From Pseudomonadota bacterium (GTDB taxonomy: Bacteria > Pseudomonadota > Gammaproteobacteria > Xanthomonadales > Rhodanobacteraceae): a stretch of 64,000 nt of DNA. How positions within the stretch are numbered: the first letter of the stretch is position 1; every line of letters begins with the position of its first letter. Made by a program: the position numbers and the translations under genes. Location of the stretch: the NCBI GenBank assembly GCA_021795435.1, contig JAJYPJ010000005.1, positions 21,827 to 85,826 on the forward strand, written 5' to 3'. Positions 20,043-29,714 of this stretch are shown piece by piece. The notes under the pieces were generated by a model. It worked only from the letters and a program-made list of their open reading frames with translations. It did not search any database and was not told the origin of the DNA.

Positions 20043-20492
20043 ATGGAAGAACCGGTCATCGTGGAGGATCACGCCGGCGGGCGTTCGGGCATGGAGTGGG
20101 TGAGAACCCTGGCCTCGCCCATGCAGCGCGCCCGTGCCTGGTGCCTGATGCTTGCGCTGGGGCTGGTCGTGCTCGCGGCCAAGGACCTGTGGAGTAGCCG
20201 CATCGCCGGGGCGATCGCTGGAACGGCATCGATATCCGCATCGGCACTGGGCGATGCCATGATGGCGCTGGCGGGCGCAGCATCCGCATGGTTCCTTTTT
20301 GCGGCCGCGAATGCATTGCGCTCCGCATGGCATAGCGGGGATCCGGCGGATGCCCGCCGGGGCATGGAGCGCCTGGCTCGCTACTTCGTTGCCTCGGCTC
20401 TCGGTGCGGTCCTGAGCATCGTGCTGGGCGCCCTCGCCGCGGTCGGCCTTTTCACGGTCGTTTTGCATGGCCTCGCCAGCGCAAGTCCCTGA
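20043..20492 (+). CDS. Small membrane protein of unknown function
   Basis: A 149-residue protein with about three hydrophobic segments (around residues 30-45 ALGLVVLAA, 70-95 ALGDAMMALAGAASAWFLFAAA, and 125-145 ASALGAVLSIVLGALAAVGLF). The start ATG 20043 has GAGG about 7 nt upstream; longer open reading upstream overlaps hinT and lacks such a site. The gene overlaps the next one by 26 bp in another frame, and both proteins are small and hydrophobic, which suggests a pair acting together in the inner membrane. No family is recognised. Confidence 0.65.
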   Translation: MEEPVIVEDHAGGRSGMEWVRTLASPMQRARAWCLMLALGLVVLAAKDLWSSRIAGAIAGTASISASALGDAMMALAGAASAWFLFAAANALRSAWHSGDPADARRGMERLARYFVASALGAVLSIVLGALAAVGLFTVVLHGLASASP

Positions 20493-20874
20493 CTGCGTGC
20501 TCGCACCAGGCGATGCGGCCGCGCTCGACCAGGCGCTGGCTCCCCTGGCCTCTGCGGTCTGGTGGATTCGCGCCTGCGCCGTGTTCAACGCACTGCTGGG
20601 CCTGGTGCTGGTCCTCAGCATCCTCGGCATCCCGTTTGGCGCCGCGCTGGGCTGGGTCGCTTTCCTCGAATGGCGTGCAGCCTCGCGCATCGAGGCTGCG
20701 CGGCGGGACCGATCCCCGGGGCAGAGCCTCGCGCTCGCCGAGGGTGCCATGCGGGACATCGCGTTGCATTACATCATCCAGGCCGTCCTGACCACCTCGA
20801 TGATCCTGCTGGGGTTGCTGCTGGTCGCGGCCATCGGACCGCTTGTGGGCCACTTGCCCTCCATGCTGCGGTAG
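20467..20874 (+). CDS. Small membrane protein of unknown function, partner of the preceding gene
   Basis: A 135-residue protein with two to three strong hydrophobic segments (residues about 31-65, NALLGLVLVLSILGIPFGAALGWVAF, and 105-130, AVLTTSMILLGLLLVAAIGPLVG) flanking a charged cytoplasmic-looking loop (RAASRIEAARRDRSPGQS). It starts 26 bp before the preceding gene ends, so expression is probably coupled. The layout resembles small uncharacterised two-helix families (a DUF5362-like identity is possible), but I cannot assign one. No signal peptide is evident. Confidence 0.65.
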   Translation: MASPAQVPDCVLAPGDAAALDQALAPLASAVWWIRACAVFNALLGLVLVLSILGIPFGAALGWVAFLEWRAASRIEAARRDRSPGQSLALAEGAMRDIALHYIIQAVLTTSMILLGLLLVAAIGPLVGHLPSMLR

Positions 20875-20945
20875 CGCGGCGTGCTCGCCGGCGCGGCATC
20901 CGTCGCGAGCCGCCCTCCAAGCCCGAGCCCGGCGTGGACGCCTGC

Positions 20946-21905
20946 TCAGCCGTCGCTGAAGGCGCCGTAGCCGCGCAGGCGCTGATAGCGGCGTTCCTGC
21001 AATTCGCTGCTGGAGACACCGGCAAGCTCTCGGAGCGTATCGACCAGCACCTTCTTCAGCGTAACCGCCATGGCCTCGGGGTCGCGATGGGCTCCGCCAA
21101 GCGGCTCCGGGATGACGCTATCGACGAGGCCCAATTCGAGAAGCCGCGGCGCCGTGAGGCCAAGCTGGCCAGCGGCGTCACGTGCCTTTTCGGCGCTCTT
21201 CCAGAGGATGGAGGCGCAACCCTCGGGACTGATCACCGAATAGGTGCCGTATTCGAGCATCAGCGTGCGGTCGCCGACGCCAATGGCAAGCGCGCCGCCC
21301 GATCCGCCCTCGCCGATGACCGTGCAGATGATGGGCACCTTCAACGCCGCCATTTCCAGCAGGTTGCGCGCGATGGCCTCGGACTGACCGCGTTCTTCGG
21401 CACCGACACCGGGGTAGGCGCCGGGTGTATCGATGAACGTCAGGATGGGCAATCCGAACCGTTCGGCCATTTGCATCAGGCGCAGGGCCTTGCGATAGCC
21501 TTCCGGTCGCGGCATGCCGAAATTCCGGCGCACCTTGGTGCGCGTGTCGCGACCCTTCTGGTGGCCGATGACCATGACCGGAGTATCGTCCAGCCGCGCC
21601 AGGCCGCCAACAATCGCGGCATCGTCGGCATAGGCCCGGTCCCCGGCCAGTTCATGGAATTCGCGCATGATGGCGCCGATGTAATCCAGCGTGTACGGAC
21701 GCGCCGGATGCCGGGAGAGTTGGGTGACCTGCCATGGCGTCAGCTCCCGGAAGATCTCGGCGGTGCGCTTGCGCAGCTTTTCCTCGAGCTTGCCGAGATC
21801 TTCATCAAGGTCCAAGGCCTGCCCGGCGCCGGTCTGGCGCAGGGCATCGATGCGCGACTGAAGCTCGGCAAGGGGCTGCTCGAAATCGAGGAAGTTCGGA
21901 TTCAT
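20946..21905 (-). CDS. accA: Acetyl-CoA carboxylase carboxyltransferase subunit alpha
   Basis: A 319-residue cytoplasmic enzyme subunit that, with AccD, transfers the carboxyl group from biotin to acetyl-CoA to make malonyl-CoA for fatty-acid synthesis. The start [15 protein letters not shown] and segments [52 protein letters not shown] and [15 protein letters not shown] are diagnostic. Length equals that of the E. coli protein. It follows dnaE by 57 bp on the same strand, an order common in proteobacteria. Confidence 0.97.
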   Translation of the reverse strand: MNPNFLDFEQPLAELQSRIDALRQTGAGQALDLDEDLGKLEEKLRKRTAEIFRELTPWQVTQLSRHPARPYTLDYIGAIMREFHELAGDRAYADDAAIVGGLARLDDTPVMVIGHQKGRDTRTKVRRNFGMPRPEGYRKALRLMQMAERFGLPILTFIDTPGAYPGVGAEERGQSEAIARNLLEMAALKVPIICTVIGEGGSGGALAIGVGDRTLMLEYGTYSVISPEGCASILWKSAEKARDAAGQLGLTAPRLLELGLVDSVIPEPLGGAHRDPEAMAVTLKKVLVDTLRELAGVSSSELQERRYQRLRGYGAFSDG

Positions 21906-21962
21906 TCGCAGCTTTTCGGCAGGCAAAGGGCGGCAGTATACCGGTGGCGCGCGGAAGCGACC

Positions 21963-24900
21963 TCAGGGGTCGGCGTTGCGCGCCAGGATGAGATCCCAAC
22001 CTGCGACCTGCGGCAGTCGTGCCAGGGTGCGCAATAGTTCAGGGTGGGCCCGCACGGCCCAGGTGTCGTCCAGAAGCACGTCCGCGGTCCCGCGTGGATT
22101 GCGATAGTCGCACAGCAGCACCCGGGCGCTGCCACCCCGCCAGGCCGACAGGGTACTGGCCAGGCTCGACGCGAAGCCGCGGGCGACTTCCTTCAACTGC
22201 AATCGCAGCAGCCGGCCCCTGCGCTGGCAGAGTGCTTCCAGCGTTTCGATCCGGCGGGCGCGCAAGCCCAACCCGAACTCGCTTTGCCTCAGCCCGCCCT
22301 CGATAACCAGCATGGCGCCGGGCAGGAGCAGTCCCTGGGCTTCCTGCAGGATTTCCTGCGCGACGATCACCTCCAGACTGCCGCTGAAATCCTCGAGGTG
22401 CACGATGGCGAGGTCGTCCCGCCGCCGTCGCACGTCGATGACTTGGCCAGCGACCGTCCAAGGCGTGTCGACTGGGCGGCCATTGCGTGGCTCGGGCGCC
22501 TTCCATTCCTTGGCAATGGCGCCAAGGGAGCATGGCGCGAGTTGCGCGAGCACACTGCGCCAAGCATCCGTGGGATGGCCGCTGAGATAGAAGCCGAGGA
22601 TTGCGCGCTCGCCATCGAGCCGCTGTTCGAGCGTCCAGGGCGGCACCTGCGGGCGCGGCAGGGGTTCGGTCCCGCTGCCGCTGCCGCCGTCGCCAAAAAG
22701 CCCGTGCTGGCCGGATCCCGCGGCGCGCGCGTGCTGTTCCGCGGCCTTGATGGCATCCGGGATCTGGGCCCAGAGCACGGCGCGATCGGGATCGAGGCAG
22801 TCACAGGCTCCGGACTGGATCAAGGCTTCCAGTACGCGCTTGTTGATGCGCCCGCTGCCGGCCCGCCTGCAAAGGTCGGCGAGATCCCGGAATGGCGAAC
22901 GCGCAGCTTCGGTGGCGATGGCATCGCTGACCGCGTGGCCGACGCCTTTCAGTGCGCCGAGACCATAGCGGACGCTGCGGGAATCCACGGCCACGAACAT
23001 CCAGGAGGAACGGTTGACATCCGGCGGCAGCACGGCAAGGCCCAGTGCGCGGGCCTCCTCCAGGAAGGCGACGACCTTGTCGGTCTTCTCCATGTCCGAT
23101 GACAGGGTCGCGGCCATGAACTCGGCGGGGTAGTGCGCCTTGAGCCAGGCCGTCTGGTAGCTGACCATGGCGTAGGCTGCTGCGTGCGACTTGTTGAAGC
23201 CGTAGCCGGCGAATTTTTCCATCAGGTCGAAGATGGCATCGGCGCGATCGGCCTCGACGCCGTTGTCGACGGCGCCCGCGATGAACCGCGCGCGCTCCCG
23301 GGCCATCTGTTCGACGTTCTTCTTGCCCATGGCCCGGCGCAACAGGTCGGCGGCGCCCAGCGAGTAACCGCCGACGATCTGCGCCATCTGCATGACCTGT
23401 TCCTGATAGACCATGATGCCGTAGGTCTCGCGCAGGATCGGCTCGACGCGCGGGTCCGGATAACTGACGGCTTCCCGCCCGTGCTTGCGCGCAACGAAAC
23501 TGGGGATCAGGTCCATGGGCCCGGGGCGGAACAGCGCGCCCAGCGCGATGATGTCTTCGAAACGGTCGGGGCGGGCGTCCTTCAGCATGCGCTGCATGCC
23601 GGGGGATTCAAACTGGAAGACCGCGACGGTGCGCGCCTGCTTCAGCAACTCGTAGGGCGCCGGGTCGTCGAGTGGCAACTGGGCGATGTCCAGCGGGGTT
23701 TCGCCCGTTTCCGCACGGCGCGCGTTGATCGCCTTGACCGTCCAATCGATGATGGTCAACGTGCGCAGGCCGAGGAAGTCGAACTTGACCAGGCCCACGG
23801 CCTCGACGTCGTCCTTGTCGAATTGCGTCACCACGCCGCCGCCGCCCGGCTCGGCGTAGAGCGGTGAGTACTCGGTCAATGGCCCGGGGGCGATCACCAC
23901 GCCGCCGGCGTGCTTGCCGGCATTGCGCACCAGATCCTCCAGCGCGCTGGCCAGGGTCACGAGGTCGCGGACCTCGTCCTCCGTCCGCACGCGCTGGACC
24001 AGTTCCGTCGATACGCGCTCCGGCTCTTCGCGGGATCGCCCCGATTCGCCCAGCGCATCCGCCAGGCTGATCCCGAGCACGTTCGGCACCAGCTTGGCGA
24101 CCGAATCGACGAAGCCATAGGGATGGCCAAGCACTCGCCCGCTGTCGCGCAGGACGGCCTTGGCGGCCATCGTGCCGTAAGTGATGATCTGGCTGACCTG
24201 CTCGCGGCCATACGTGCTGGCGACGTAGTCGATCACCTCGTCCCGGCGTTCCATGCAGAAATCGACGTCGAAATCCGGCATGGAGACGCGTTCGGGATTG
24301 AGGAAACGCTCGAAGAGAAGCCCGAATCGCAGGGGATCCAGATCCGTGATGCCCAATGCCCAGGCGACCAGTGAGCCGGCTCCGGAACCGCGTCCCGGTC
24401 CCACGGGAATGCCCTGGCGTTTGGCCCAGTTGATGAAGTCGGCAACGATCAGGAAGTAACCGGCGAAGCCCATGCGAACGATCACGTCCAGTTCGCGCGC
24501 CAAGCGATCGGTGTACTGGGTGCGGTCGTGCTCGCCGGGCGCATGGGACGCGAGGCGTTGCTCGAGCCCGGCGCTGCTCGTCGCGCGAATGTGATCCTCG
24601 AGCGAAACGCCGGCGGGCGTCGGGAATGCCGGCAGGTGGTAGGTGCCGAACCGCAACTCGAGATTGCATCGCCGCGCGATCTCGACGCTGTTCTCGAGCG
24701 CCTCGGGAAGATCGGCGAACAGCGCCTGCATCTGGGTCGTCGACTTCAGCGATTGCTCGCGGCTGTATTCCCTGGGCCGCTTGGGATCGTTCAGTACGCG
24801 GCCGAGCTGGATGCACACGCGCGCCTCGTGCGCGTCGAAATCCTCCGGCTGCAGGAAGCGTGCATCGTTGGTCGCCACCACGGGAAGGTCGTAGCGGCCG

Positions 24901-25493
24901 GACAGCTCCAGCGCGGCGGCGATCCAGTCTTCCTCGAGCGCGCGGCCGGTCCGGGTCAGCTCCAGGTAGAGCCGTTCGTGGAAGCGGCGGCGCATGCGCT
25001 CCAGCAGGTCGCTGTCGTGATGGCCCGCCAGCGCGCTCTGCGCGAGCGAGCTGGTAGGGCCGGCGAGCGCGATGAGCCCGCCCGAGGAGCCCTCCAGCCA
25101 CGCCTCGTCGATGGCGGCGTGACCCCCATGCTGTCCTTCGCGCCATGCTCGCGAAACGAGCCTGGACAGGTTGAGGTAGCCGTCGTGGTTCTGGCAAAGG
25201 ACTGTCAGTCGCCGCGGTTCGCTCTGTCCATCCGCTCGAACCCAGAGGTCGCAGCCGGCGACCGGCTTGATTCCGTTCGCCATCGCCGCCTTGTAGAACT
25301 TGACCAAGGCGAAGAGGTTGCTGTCGTCGGTCAAGGCCAGCGCCGGTAGCCCCAGCTGGCACGCATGGCTGATGAGATTCGGACGCGGCGCCTTGGCCGG
25401 ATCGCCGTATTCGGGCTTGTCAGGGATGCGGATGATCGAATCCGCCAGCGCGTACTCGCTGTGGAGGTGCAGATGGACGAAACCCGGACTCAT
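21963..25493 (-). CDS. dnaE: DNA polymerase III subunit alpha
   Basis: The 1176-residue replicative polymerase catalytic subunit. The N-terminal PHP domain begins FVHLHLHSEYALADS. The palm-domain catalytic aspartates are in the PDFDVDF motif (about Asp407 and Asp409), with PGRGSGAGSLVAW just before. Further conserved blocks are GLVKFDFLGLRTLTII, FQFESPGMQRMLK, GIMVYQEQVMQMAQ and GYGFNKSHAAAYA. The C-terminal part includes an OB-fold region. Full length with no breaks. It is divergent from dapE across a 324 bp gap and is followed by accA. Confidence 0.97.
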   Translation of the reverse strand: MSPGFVHLHLHSEYALADSIIRIPDKPEYGDPAKAPRPNLISHACQLGLPALALTDDSNLFALVKFYKAAMANGIKPVAGCDLWVRADGQSEPRRLTVLCQNHDGYLNLSRLVSRAWREGQHGGHAAIDEAWLEGSSGGLIALAGPTSSLAQSALAGHHDSDLLERMRRRFHERLYLELTRTGRALEEDWIAAALELSGRYDLPVVATNDARFLQPEDFDAHEARVCIQLGRVLNDPKRPREYSREQSLKSTTQMQALFADLPEALENSVEIARRCNLELRFGTYHLPAFPTPAGVSLEDHIRATSSAGLEQRLASHAPGEHDRTQYTDRLARELDVIVRMGFAGYFLIVADFINWAKRQGIPVGPGRGSGAGSLVAWALGITDLDPLRFGLLFERFLNPERVSMPDFDVDFCMERRDEVIDYVASTYGREQVSQIITYGTMAAKAVLRDSGRVLGHPYGFVDSVAKLVPNVLGISLADALGESGRSREEPERVSTELVQRVRTEDEVRDLVTLASALEDLVRNAGKHAGGVVIAPGPLTEYSPLYAEPGGGGVVTQFDKDDVEAVGLVKFDFLGLRTLTIIDWTVKAINARRAETGETPLDIAQLPLDDPAPYELLKQARTVAVFQFESPGMQRMLKDARPDRFEDIIALGALFRPGPMDLIPSFVARKHGREAVSYPDPRVEPILRETYGIMVYQEQVMQMAQIVGGYSLGAADLLRRAMGKKNVEQMARERARFIAGAVDNGVEADRADAIFDLMEKFAGYGFNKSHAAAYAMVSYQTAWLKAHYPAEFMAATLSSDMEKTDKVVAFLEEARALGLAVLPPDVNRSSWMFVAVDSRSVRYGLGALKGVGHAVSDAIATEAARSPFRDLADLCRRAGSGRINKRVLEALIQSGACDCLDPDRAVLWAQIPDAIKAAEQHARAAGSGQHGLFGDGGSGSGTEPLPRPQVPPWTLEQRLDGERAILGFYLSGHPTDAWRSVLAQLAPCSLGAIAKEWKAPEPRNGRPVDTPWTVAGQVIDVRRRRDDLAIVHLEDFSGSLEVIVAQEILQEAQGLLLPGAMLVIEGGLRQSEFGLGLRARRIETLEALCQRRGRLLRLQLKEVARGFASSLASTLSAWRGGSARVLLCDYRNPRGTADVLLDDTWAVRAHPELLRTLARLPQVAGWDLILARNADP

Positions 25494-25817
25494 GGCGGTC
25501 TGCGCGCGGCGACTGCCAAAGACTAGCCACCCCTGCGGGGGCTCACAAGCTTGACAGCCGGCACTGCAGGCGGCTGCGAACGCGCGCCCTTCGGCCGGTG
25601 GGGTCGACGGGTCCCGTCAGGGGCAGGGGCTGCGGTCCCGTGCGTCGGGACGGACCACCGCGCGGGAAGCGTGGCGGGTCGGGCGGCGATACGGGCGACT
25701 GTATGTCAATCGTAAACAGGCGCCGGGGATTGGTCACGGCCAGCGGTTAGGATCGCGTCTCGCCGGTGCGGTCAAGGCATGGGTCCTTGCCGCATGATGT
25801 CGACGAGGAGTCGCGCC
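25494..25817. other. Divergent promoter region between dnaE and dapE
   Basis: A 324 bp gene-free stretch. A TAGGAT element at 25748-25753 could be the -10 box of the dapE run. A TTGACA hexamer occurs at 25551-25556 without a good -10 partner at normal spacing. A small hairpin (GTCCCG, five-base loop, CGGGAC) lies near 25635. ATG codons at 25779, 25794 and 25797 are in frame with dapE but lack properly spaced ribosome sites. Nothing else is seen. Confidence 0.4.
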
Positions 25818-26951
25818 GTGCTGGAGGTCGTGGAACTCGCCTGCGAGCTGATCCGCCGACGCTCGCTTACGCCCGTGGATGCCGGCTGCCAGGCGTTGGT
25901 AGCCGCCCGTTTGGCGCACGCTGGGTTCCGCTGCACCGCATTGCCTTTTGGCGAGGTCGAGAACCTCTGGGCCACGCATGGCAGTGGCGGCCCGGTGCTT
26001 GTCTATCTGGGCCACACCGACGTCGTGCCGAGCGGGCCGGAGTCGGCCTGGTCGTCGCCGCCGTTCGACCCGGTGTTGCGCGAAGGCCGCCTGTACGGTC
26101 GTGGCGCCGCGGACATGAAGGGCAGCGTGGCCGCGATGTGCATCGCGCTGGAGTCGTTCGTCGCGCGCCATCCCGCGCATGCCGGCACCGTGGCGTTGCT
26201 GTTGACCAGCGACGAGGAAGGCGTGGCGGAGCACGGAGTCCGGCGGGTCGCGCAGCACTTCCGCGAGACCGGGCAGTCCATCGATTGGTGCGTCGTCGGC
26301 GAGCCGTCGTCCCGCGAACACCTGGGCGACCTGGTCCGGGTCGGGCGCCGGGGATCGTTGACGGGCACATTGCACGTGCGCGGGATCCAGGGCCATGTGG
26401 CCTATCCCGACAAGGCGCGCAATCCGATCCATCAGGCCGCGCCGGCACTCGCCGAGCTGACCGCGATGCGATGGGATGCGGGGAATGCTGCCTTTCAGGC
26501 CACGAGCTTCCAGATTTCGAATGTCGCCGCCGGGACCGGCGCCGACAACGTCATCCCGGGGACATTGGATGCCGTCTTCAATTTCCGGTTCGGCACGGCG
26601 AGTTCGCCACAGGAGCTGAAGGCCCGGCTGGAGTCGGTCCTGCGGCGTCACCGGCTGGACTATGTGCTCGAGTGGCGGCTGTCGGGCGAACCGTTCCTCA
26701 CGGCGGATGGCCCCTTGCGCCGTGCGGTTTGCGCCGAATTGATGGCGCAATTGGGCCGCAAGCCGGAAGCCAGCACCGGCGGCGGGACTTCCGATGGCCG
26801 GTTCATCGCGCCCCTCGGTGCCGAGGTCGTGGAGCTGGGCCCGGTCAATGCCAGCATCCACAAGGTCGATGAACATGTCGCGCTGGATGACCTCGAGCGG
26901 TTGCCTGCGATCTATGCCGGCATCGCGGAAAGGTTGCTGGCGGACACCTGA
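25818..26951 (+). CDS. dapE: Succinyl-diaminopimelate desuccinylase
   Basis: A 377-residue zinc amidohydrolase of the lysine/diaminopimelate pathway (peptidoglycan precursor supply). Metal ligands are visible in [20 protein letters not shown] and [11 protein letters not shown], and the C-terminal [10 protein letters not shown] is typical of DapE. I choose GTG 25818: GAGGAG ends 7 nt upstream and the resulting start [12 protein letters not shown] and length match the family (about 375). Earlier in-frame ATGs would add 7-13 residues without a usable ribosome site. It heads a run with lptE, holA, nadD, rsfS and rlmH. Confidence 0.94.
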   Translation: MLEVVELACELIRRRSLTPVDAGCQALVAARLAHAGFRCTALPFGEVENLWATHGSGGPVLVYLGHTDVVPSGPESAWSSPPFDPVLREGRLYGRGAADMKGSVAAMCIALESFVARHPAHAGTVALLLTSDEEGVAEHGVRRVAQHFRETGQSIDWCVVGEPSSREHLGDLVRVGRRGSLTGTLHVRGIQGHVAYPDKARNPIHQAAPALAELTAMRWDAGNAAFQATSFQISNVAAGTGADNVIPGTLDAVFNFRFGTASSPQELKARLESVLRRHRLDYVLEWRLSGEPFLTADGPLRRAVCAELMAQLGRKPEASTGGGTSDGRFIAPLGAEVVELGPVNASIHKVDEHVALDDLERLPAIYAGIAERLLADT

Positions 26952-27004
26952 GCGCGCCGCCGGTGGCGGGTATCATGCCGGCATTCCCATCCGACGTCCC
27001 GTGC

Positions 27005-27550
27005 ATGAAGCCTTCCATCGCCCGCCATCTGGCCTTGATGGTCCTGTCCTTGATGCTGCTCGGCGGCTGCGGATTCCACTTGCGCCGTTCGGCGCAATTG
27101 GCTCCCGCCCTGCAGCGCCTGCACCTGGACATTGCCGGGGACACGGCGTTGCAACGACAGCTGGCCACCGCGCTGAGACTCTCCGGCGTCACGCTCGAGG
27201 ACCAGGGTGGTCCGGGCATTGCCACGCTGCGCATCCCCGAGAACGCGTTCAGTACCCAGGCGCTGACGCTGACCGGGTTTGCTCGCGTCAGCGAGTACAG
27301 CCTGCACTATGACGTACGGTTCGAAGTGATCGGGCCGGACGGTGGCCTGCTGATTCCGTTGCAATCCATCCACATGGAGCGGAGCTTCACCTTCGACCAG
27401 ACGCAGGTCATCGGGAGTGCCGGGCAACAGCAGCAAATCAAGCGCAGCCTGGTGGACGATATGACCCAAGCGATCCTCATGCGCCTGCAGGCCCAGGGCC
27501 ATGGCGCCGTTGCTCCCTCCGCCGCGACGTCCACCGCCGGGTATCGGTGA
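27005..27550 (+). CDS. lptE: LPS-assembly lipoprotein LptE
   Basis: A 181-residue outer-membrane lipoprotein that plugs the LptD barrel and takes part in lipopolysaccharide insertion. The signal peptide ends in a lipobox LLGGC with lipidated Cys22, followed by GFHLRR as in LptE/RlpB proteins. The middle section is rich in beta-strand patterns. It lies directly upstream of holA (3 bp gap), the usual neighbour. ATG 27005 is preferred to the open frame 42 bp upstream because it directly begins the signal peptide. A TATCAT -10-like element is about 35 bp before the start. Confidence 0.9.
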   Translation: MKPSIARHLALMVLSLMLLGGCGFHLRRSAQLAPALQRLHLDIAGDTALQRQLATALRLSGVTLEDQGGPGIATLRIPENAFSTQALTLTGFARVSEYSLHYDVRFEVIGPDGGLLIPLQSIHMERSFTFDQTQVIGSAGQQQQIKRSLVDDMTQAILMRLQAQGHGAVAPSAATSTAGYR

Positions 27551-27553
27551 GCT

Positions 27554-28570
27554 ATGCGCGGGGCTGCGGACTGGTCGCGCGCACTGAAGGCGCCCGAGCT
27601 GCCATCGGTCACACTGCTGGCCGGTGATGAGCTCCTGGTCCTGGAAGCGGGAGACGCGCTCCGCGCCCGCGCGCGCGTCCTCGGTTATGCGGAACGCGCC
27701 CGCCTCGAGGCGGATGCGGGCTTCGACTGGAATGACCTGGCGCGCGCCGGCGCCGGCCTGTCGCTGTTTGCGACGCGCCGCCTGATCGATCTCCGCCTTC
27801 CGGGGGGACGCCCGGGAAGGGAGGGTGGGGAGGCCCTCGCCGCGTGGTGTGCAGCCCCGCCGCCGGACACGCTGCTGCTCATCACCTGCCTGGAATGGAG
27901 CAAGAAGCATGAAGCCGCCTGGTCACAAGCGGTCGACCGGGCGGGTCTGGCCGTGCACCTGCAGGCACCGCGACCGCCGGAACTCCCGACCTGGCTGGGC
28001 CAGCGGCTCGCCGCACGCGGCTTGTCGGCCGAGCAGGAAGCGCTGGACTGGCTGGCCGCACGCGTCGAAGGCAACTTGCTGGCCGGCGCCCAGGAAGTGG
28101 ACAAGCTGGCGATGCAGTTGCCGACCGGCACCCGGCTGGACCGCGACATGCTCGAGCAACGGGTGGGTGACAGCGCCCGCTTCGATGCGTTCCAGCTTGT
28201 CGATGCCGTCCTGGCGGGCGATGCGGCGCGGGCGCTGAGGATCCTGCAGGGCCTGCGCGCCGAGGGTGAAGAAGTGCTGCCCCTCCTGGGACTGCTGAAC
28301 GTCCAGATCGGCATCGCCGCGCGACTGGCACTGGCGCGCGACTTTGATGCCGGCGCGCGCTCCGAGCATCTGTGGCCGGCGCGCGCCGCGCAGTTCCGCC
28401 GGGCCCTTGGAAGGGCCCCGCAGCCGCGCTTCTGGCAGCGCGCGCTGGTCTGGTCGGGACGGGTCGACCGGATGGTGAAGGGGCGCGAGGCCGGGGATCC
28501 ATGGCGTGAGTTCGAGCGACTGCTGCTGGCCCTCATGCAGCCGCGAAGTGCCGCGGTCCTCTCGTCATGA
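27554..28570 (+). CDS. holA: DNA polymerase III subunit delta
   Basis: A 338-residue clamp-loader subunit that opens the beta sliding clamp. It has the HolA pattern: N-terminal LLAGDELLVLEAGDALR, the region SLFATRRLIDLRLPGG, WSKKHEAAWSQA, then NLLAGAQEVDKLAML-like and DSARFDAFQLVDAVLAGD. There is no Walker A motif, as expected for delta. Located between lptE and nadD as in many gammaproteobacteria. The nadD ribosome site lies at its 3' end. Confidence 0.94.
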   Translation: MRGAADWSRALKAPELPSVTLLAGDELLVLEAGDALRARARVLGYAERARLEADAGFDWNDLARAGAGLSLFATRRLIDLRLPGGRPGREGGEALAAWCAAPPPDTLLLITCLEWSKKHEAAWSQAVDRAGLAVHLQAPRPPELPTWLGQRLAARGLSAEQEALDWLAARVEGNLLAGAQEVDKLAMQLPTGTRLDRDMLEQRVGDSARFDAFQLVDAVLAGDAARALRILQGLRAEGEEVLPLLGLLNVQIGIAARLALARDFDAGARSEHLWPARAAQFRRALGRAPQPRFWQRALVWSGRVDRMVKGREAGDPWREFERLLLALMQPRSAAVLSS

Positions 28571-28580
28571 GGATCGCGTG

Positions 28581-29237
28581 ATGGATGCTGTTGCCCCGCC
28601 GGACGAGCCGCTGGCCATCTTCGGCGGCACGTTCGACCCGGTGCACCTGGGGCATCTTCGCGCGGCGTGGGAAGTGGCCGAAACCCTGCAGGCGGAAGTG
28701 CGCCTGCTGCCGGCGCGCGTGCCGCCGCATCGTCCCCAGCCCGTGGCGACCGCGGCCCAACGGATTGCCCTGCTGCGCGCGGCATTGGCCGGCCAGTCCC
28801 GCCTGCAGCTGGACCTCAGCGAGCTGGACCGCGAGGGCCCGTCCTATACGATCGACACCCTCGAGGCGCTGCGCGCCGGGATCGGGCGGGTGCGCCCGCT
28901 GGTCCTCCTGCTTGGCCAGGATGCTTTTGCGGGACTGACGACCTGGCGGCGATGGGCCGATCTGTTTGCCCATGCGCACGTCGTCGTGATGACAAGGCCC
29001 GGCAAGGAGCCCGCGTGGCCGTCGGATCTGCAGCGGGAATGGGCGAGACGCCTCGCTGAGGGGCCCGCCGCGCTGCGCATGGCCCCGGCAGGCCACGTGC
29101 TGCCATTGAACGTCACGGCATTGGCGATCAGCGCCTCGCACGTGCGCGATCTCCTGGCCGCCGGGCGCGAACCGCGCTGGTTGGTTCCGGATGCCTTGCT
29201 GGCCGACCCCGCCTTGCTGGCGCCTTACAGGACTTGA
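28581..29237 (+). CDS. nadD: Nicotinate-nucleotide adenylyltransferase
   Basis: A 218-residue enzyme that joins ATP and nicotinate mononucleotide to deamido-NAD. The nucleotidyltransferase motif GGTFDPVHLGH is at residues 15-25, and the C-terminal ISASHVRDLLAAGR corresponds to the ISxTxIR motif. ATG 28581 is chosen for GAGGA about 7 nt upstream and the correct start before the motif; the open frame begins 75 bp earlier inside holA. Its stop is close to or overlaps the rsfS start depending on the rsfS start used. Confidence 0.95.
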   Translation: MDAVAPPDEPLAIFGGTFDPVHLGHLRAAWEVAETLQAEVRLLPARVPPHRPQPVATAAQRIALLRAALAGQSRLQLDLSELDREGPSYTIDTLEALRAGIGRVRPLVLLLGQDAFAGLTTWRRWADLFAHAHVVVMTRPGKEPAWPSDLQREWARRLAEGPAALRMAPAGHVLPLNVTALAISASHVRDLLAAGREPRWLVPDALLADPALLAPYRT

Positions 29238-29308
29238 GCGACCGACTTGCGCAACGGGACACCGGCGCGCCTAATAGGGCGCACATTCCCACCCGAGGTC
29301 CCGCCGCA

Positions 29309-29680
29309 TTGGCCGCTACGTCCGCTGCAGTATCTGCTGTCCCCGAATCCGATCTACTGCGCGAGCGCGTGCTCGCTGCGCTGGAGGAGCTCAAGGCCAA
29401 GGAGGTGCGCGTGATTGATGTACGCGGCAAGACCTCGATCGCCGATACCCTGGTCATTGCCTCCGGTACATCCACCCGCCATGTGAAGGCGCTGGCCGAC
29501 GAAGTGGTGCGTTTTGCCAAGCAGGCGGGGATGTTGCCGCTGGGCGTGGAGGGGCAGACCGAGGCGGAATGGGTGCTGGTGGACCTCGGCGACGTGATCG
29601 TGCACGTGATGTTGCCTCGCATCCGCGAGTTCTATGGCCTTGAGCGGCTGTGGAGCGTCGACGCGCCCGAGGCGGGCTGA
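29309..29680 (+). CDS. rsfS: Ribosome silencing factor RsfS
   Basis: A 123-residue factor that binds ribosomal protein uL14 and blocks subunit joining when nutrients are low. The core VRVIDVRGKTSIADTLVIASGTSTRHVKALADEV and PLGVEGQTEAEWVLVDLGDVIVHVMLP is diagnostic of the RsfS/Iojap family. No ATG is available. The chosen start is TTG 29309, with GAGG 10 nt upstream. Alternatives are TTG 29234, which overlaps the nadD stop (TTGA) and adds 25 residues, and GTG 29368, which would shorten the first helix. Between nadD and rlmH. Confidence 0.9.
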   Translation: MAATSAAVSAVPESDLLRERVLAALEELKAKEVRVIDVRGKTSIADTLVIASGTSTRHVKALADEVVRFAKQAGMLPLGVEGQTEAEWVLVDLGDVIVHVMLPRIREFYGLERLWSVDAPEAG

Positions 29681-29714
29681 GCGTCGCCACATGGCCGCCG
29701 CCAGCCATTGAATC

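Noticed and set aside
23608..25362. 584-codon open frame inside dnaE
   Set aside because: Same-strand alternative frame of dnaE; Arg-rich and without any recognisable domain.
26845..27910. Minus-strand frames antisense to lptE and holA
   Set aside because: Shadows of the plus-strand genes; the plus frames carry the lipobox and the HolA pattern.
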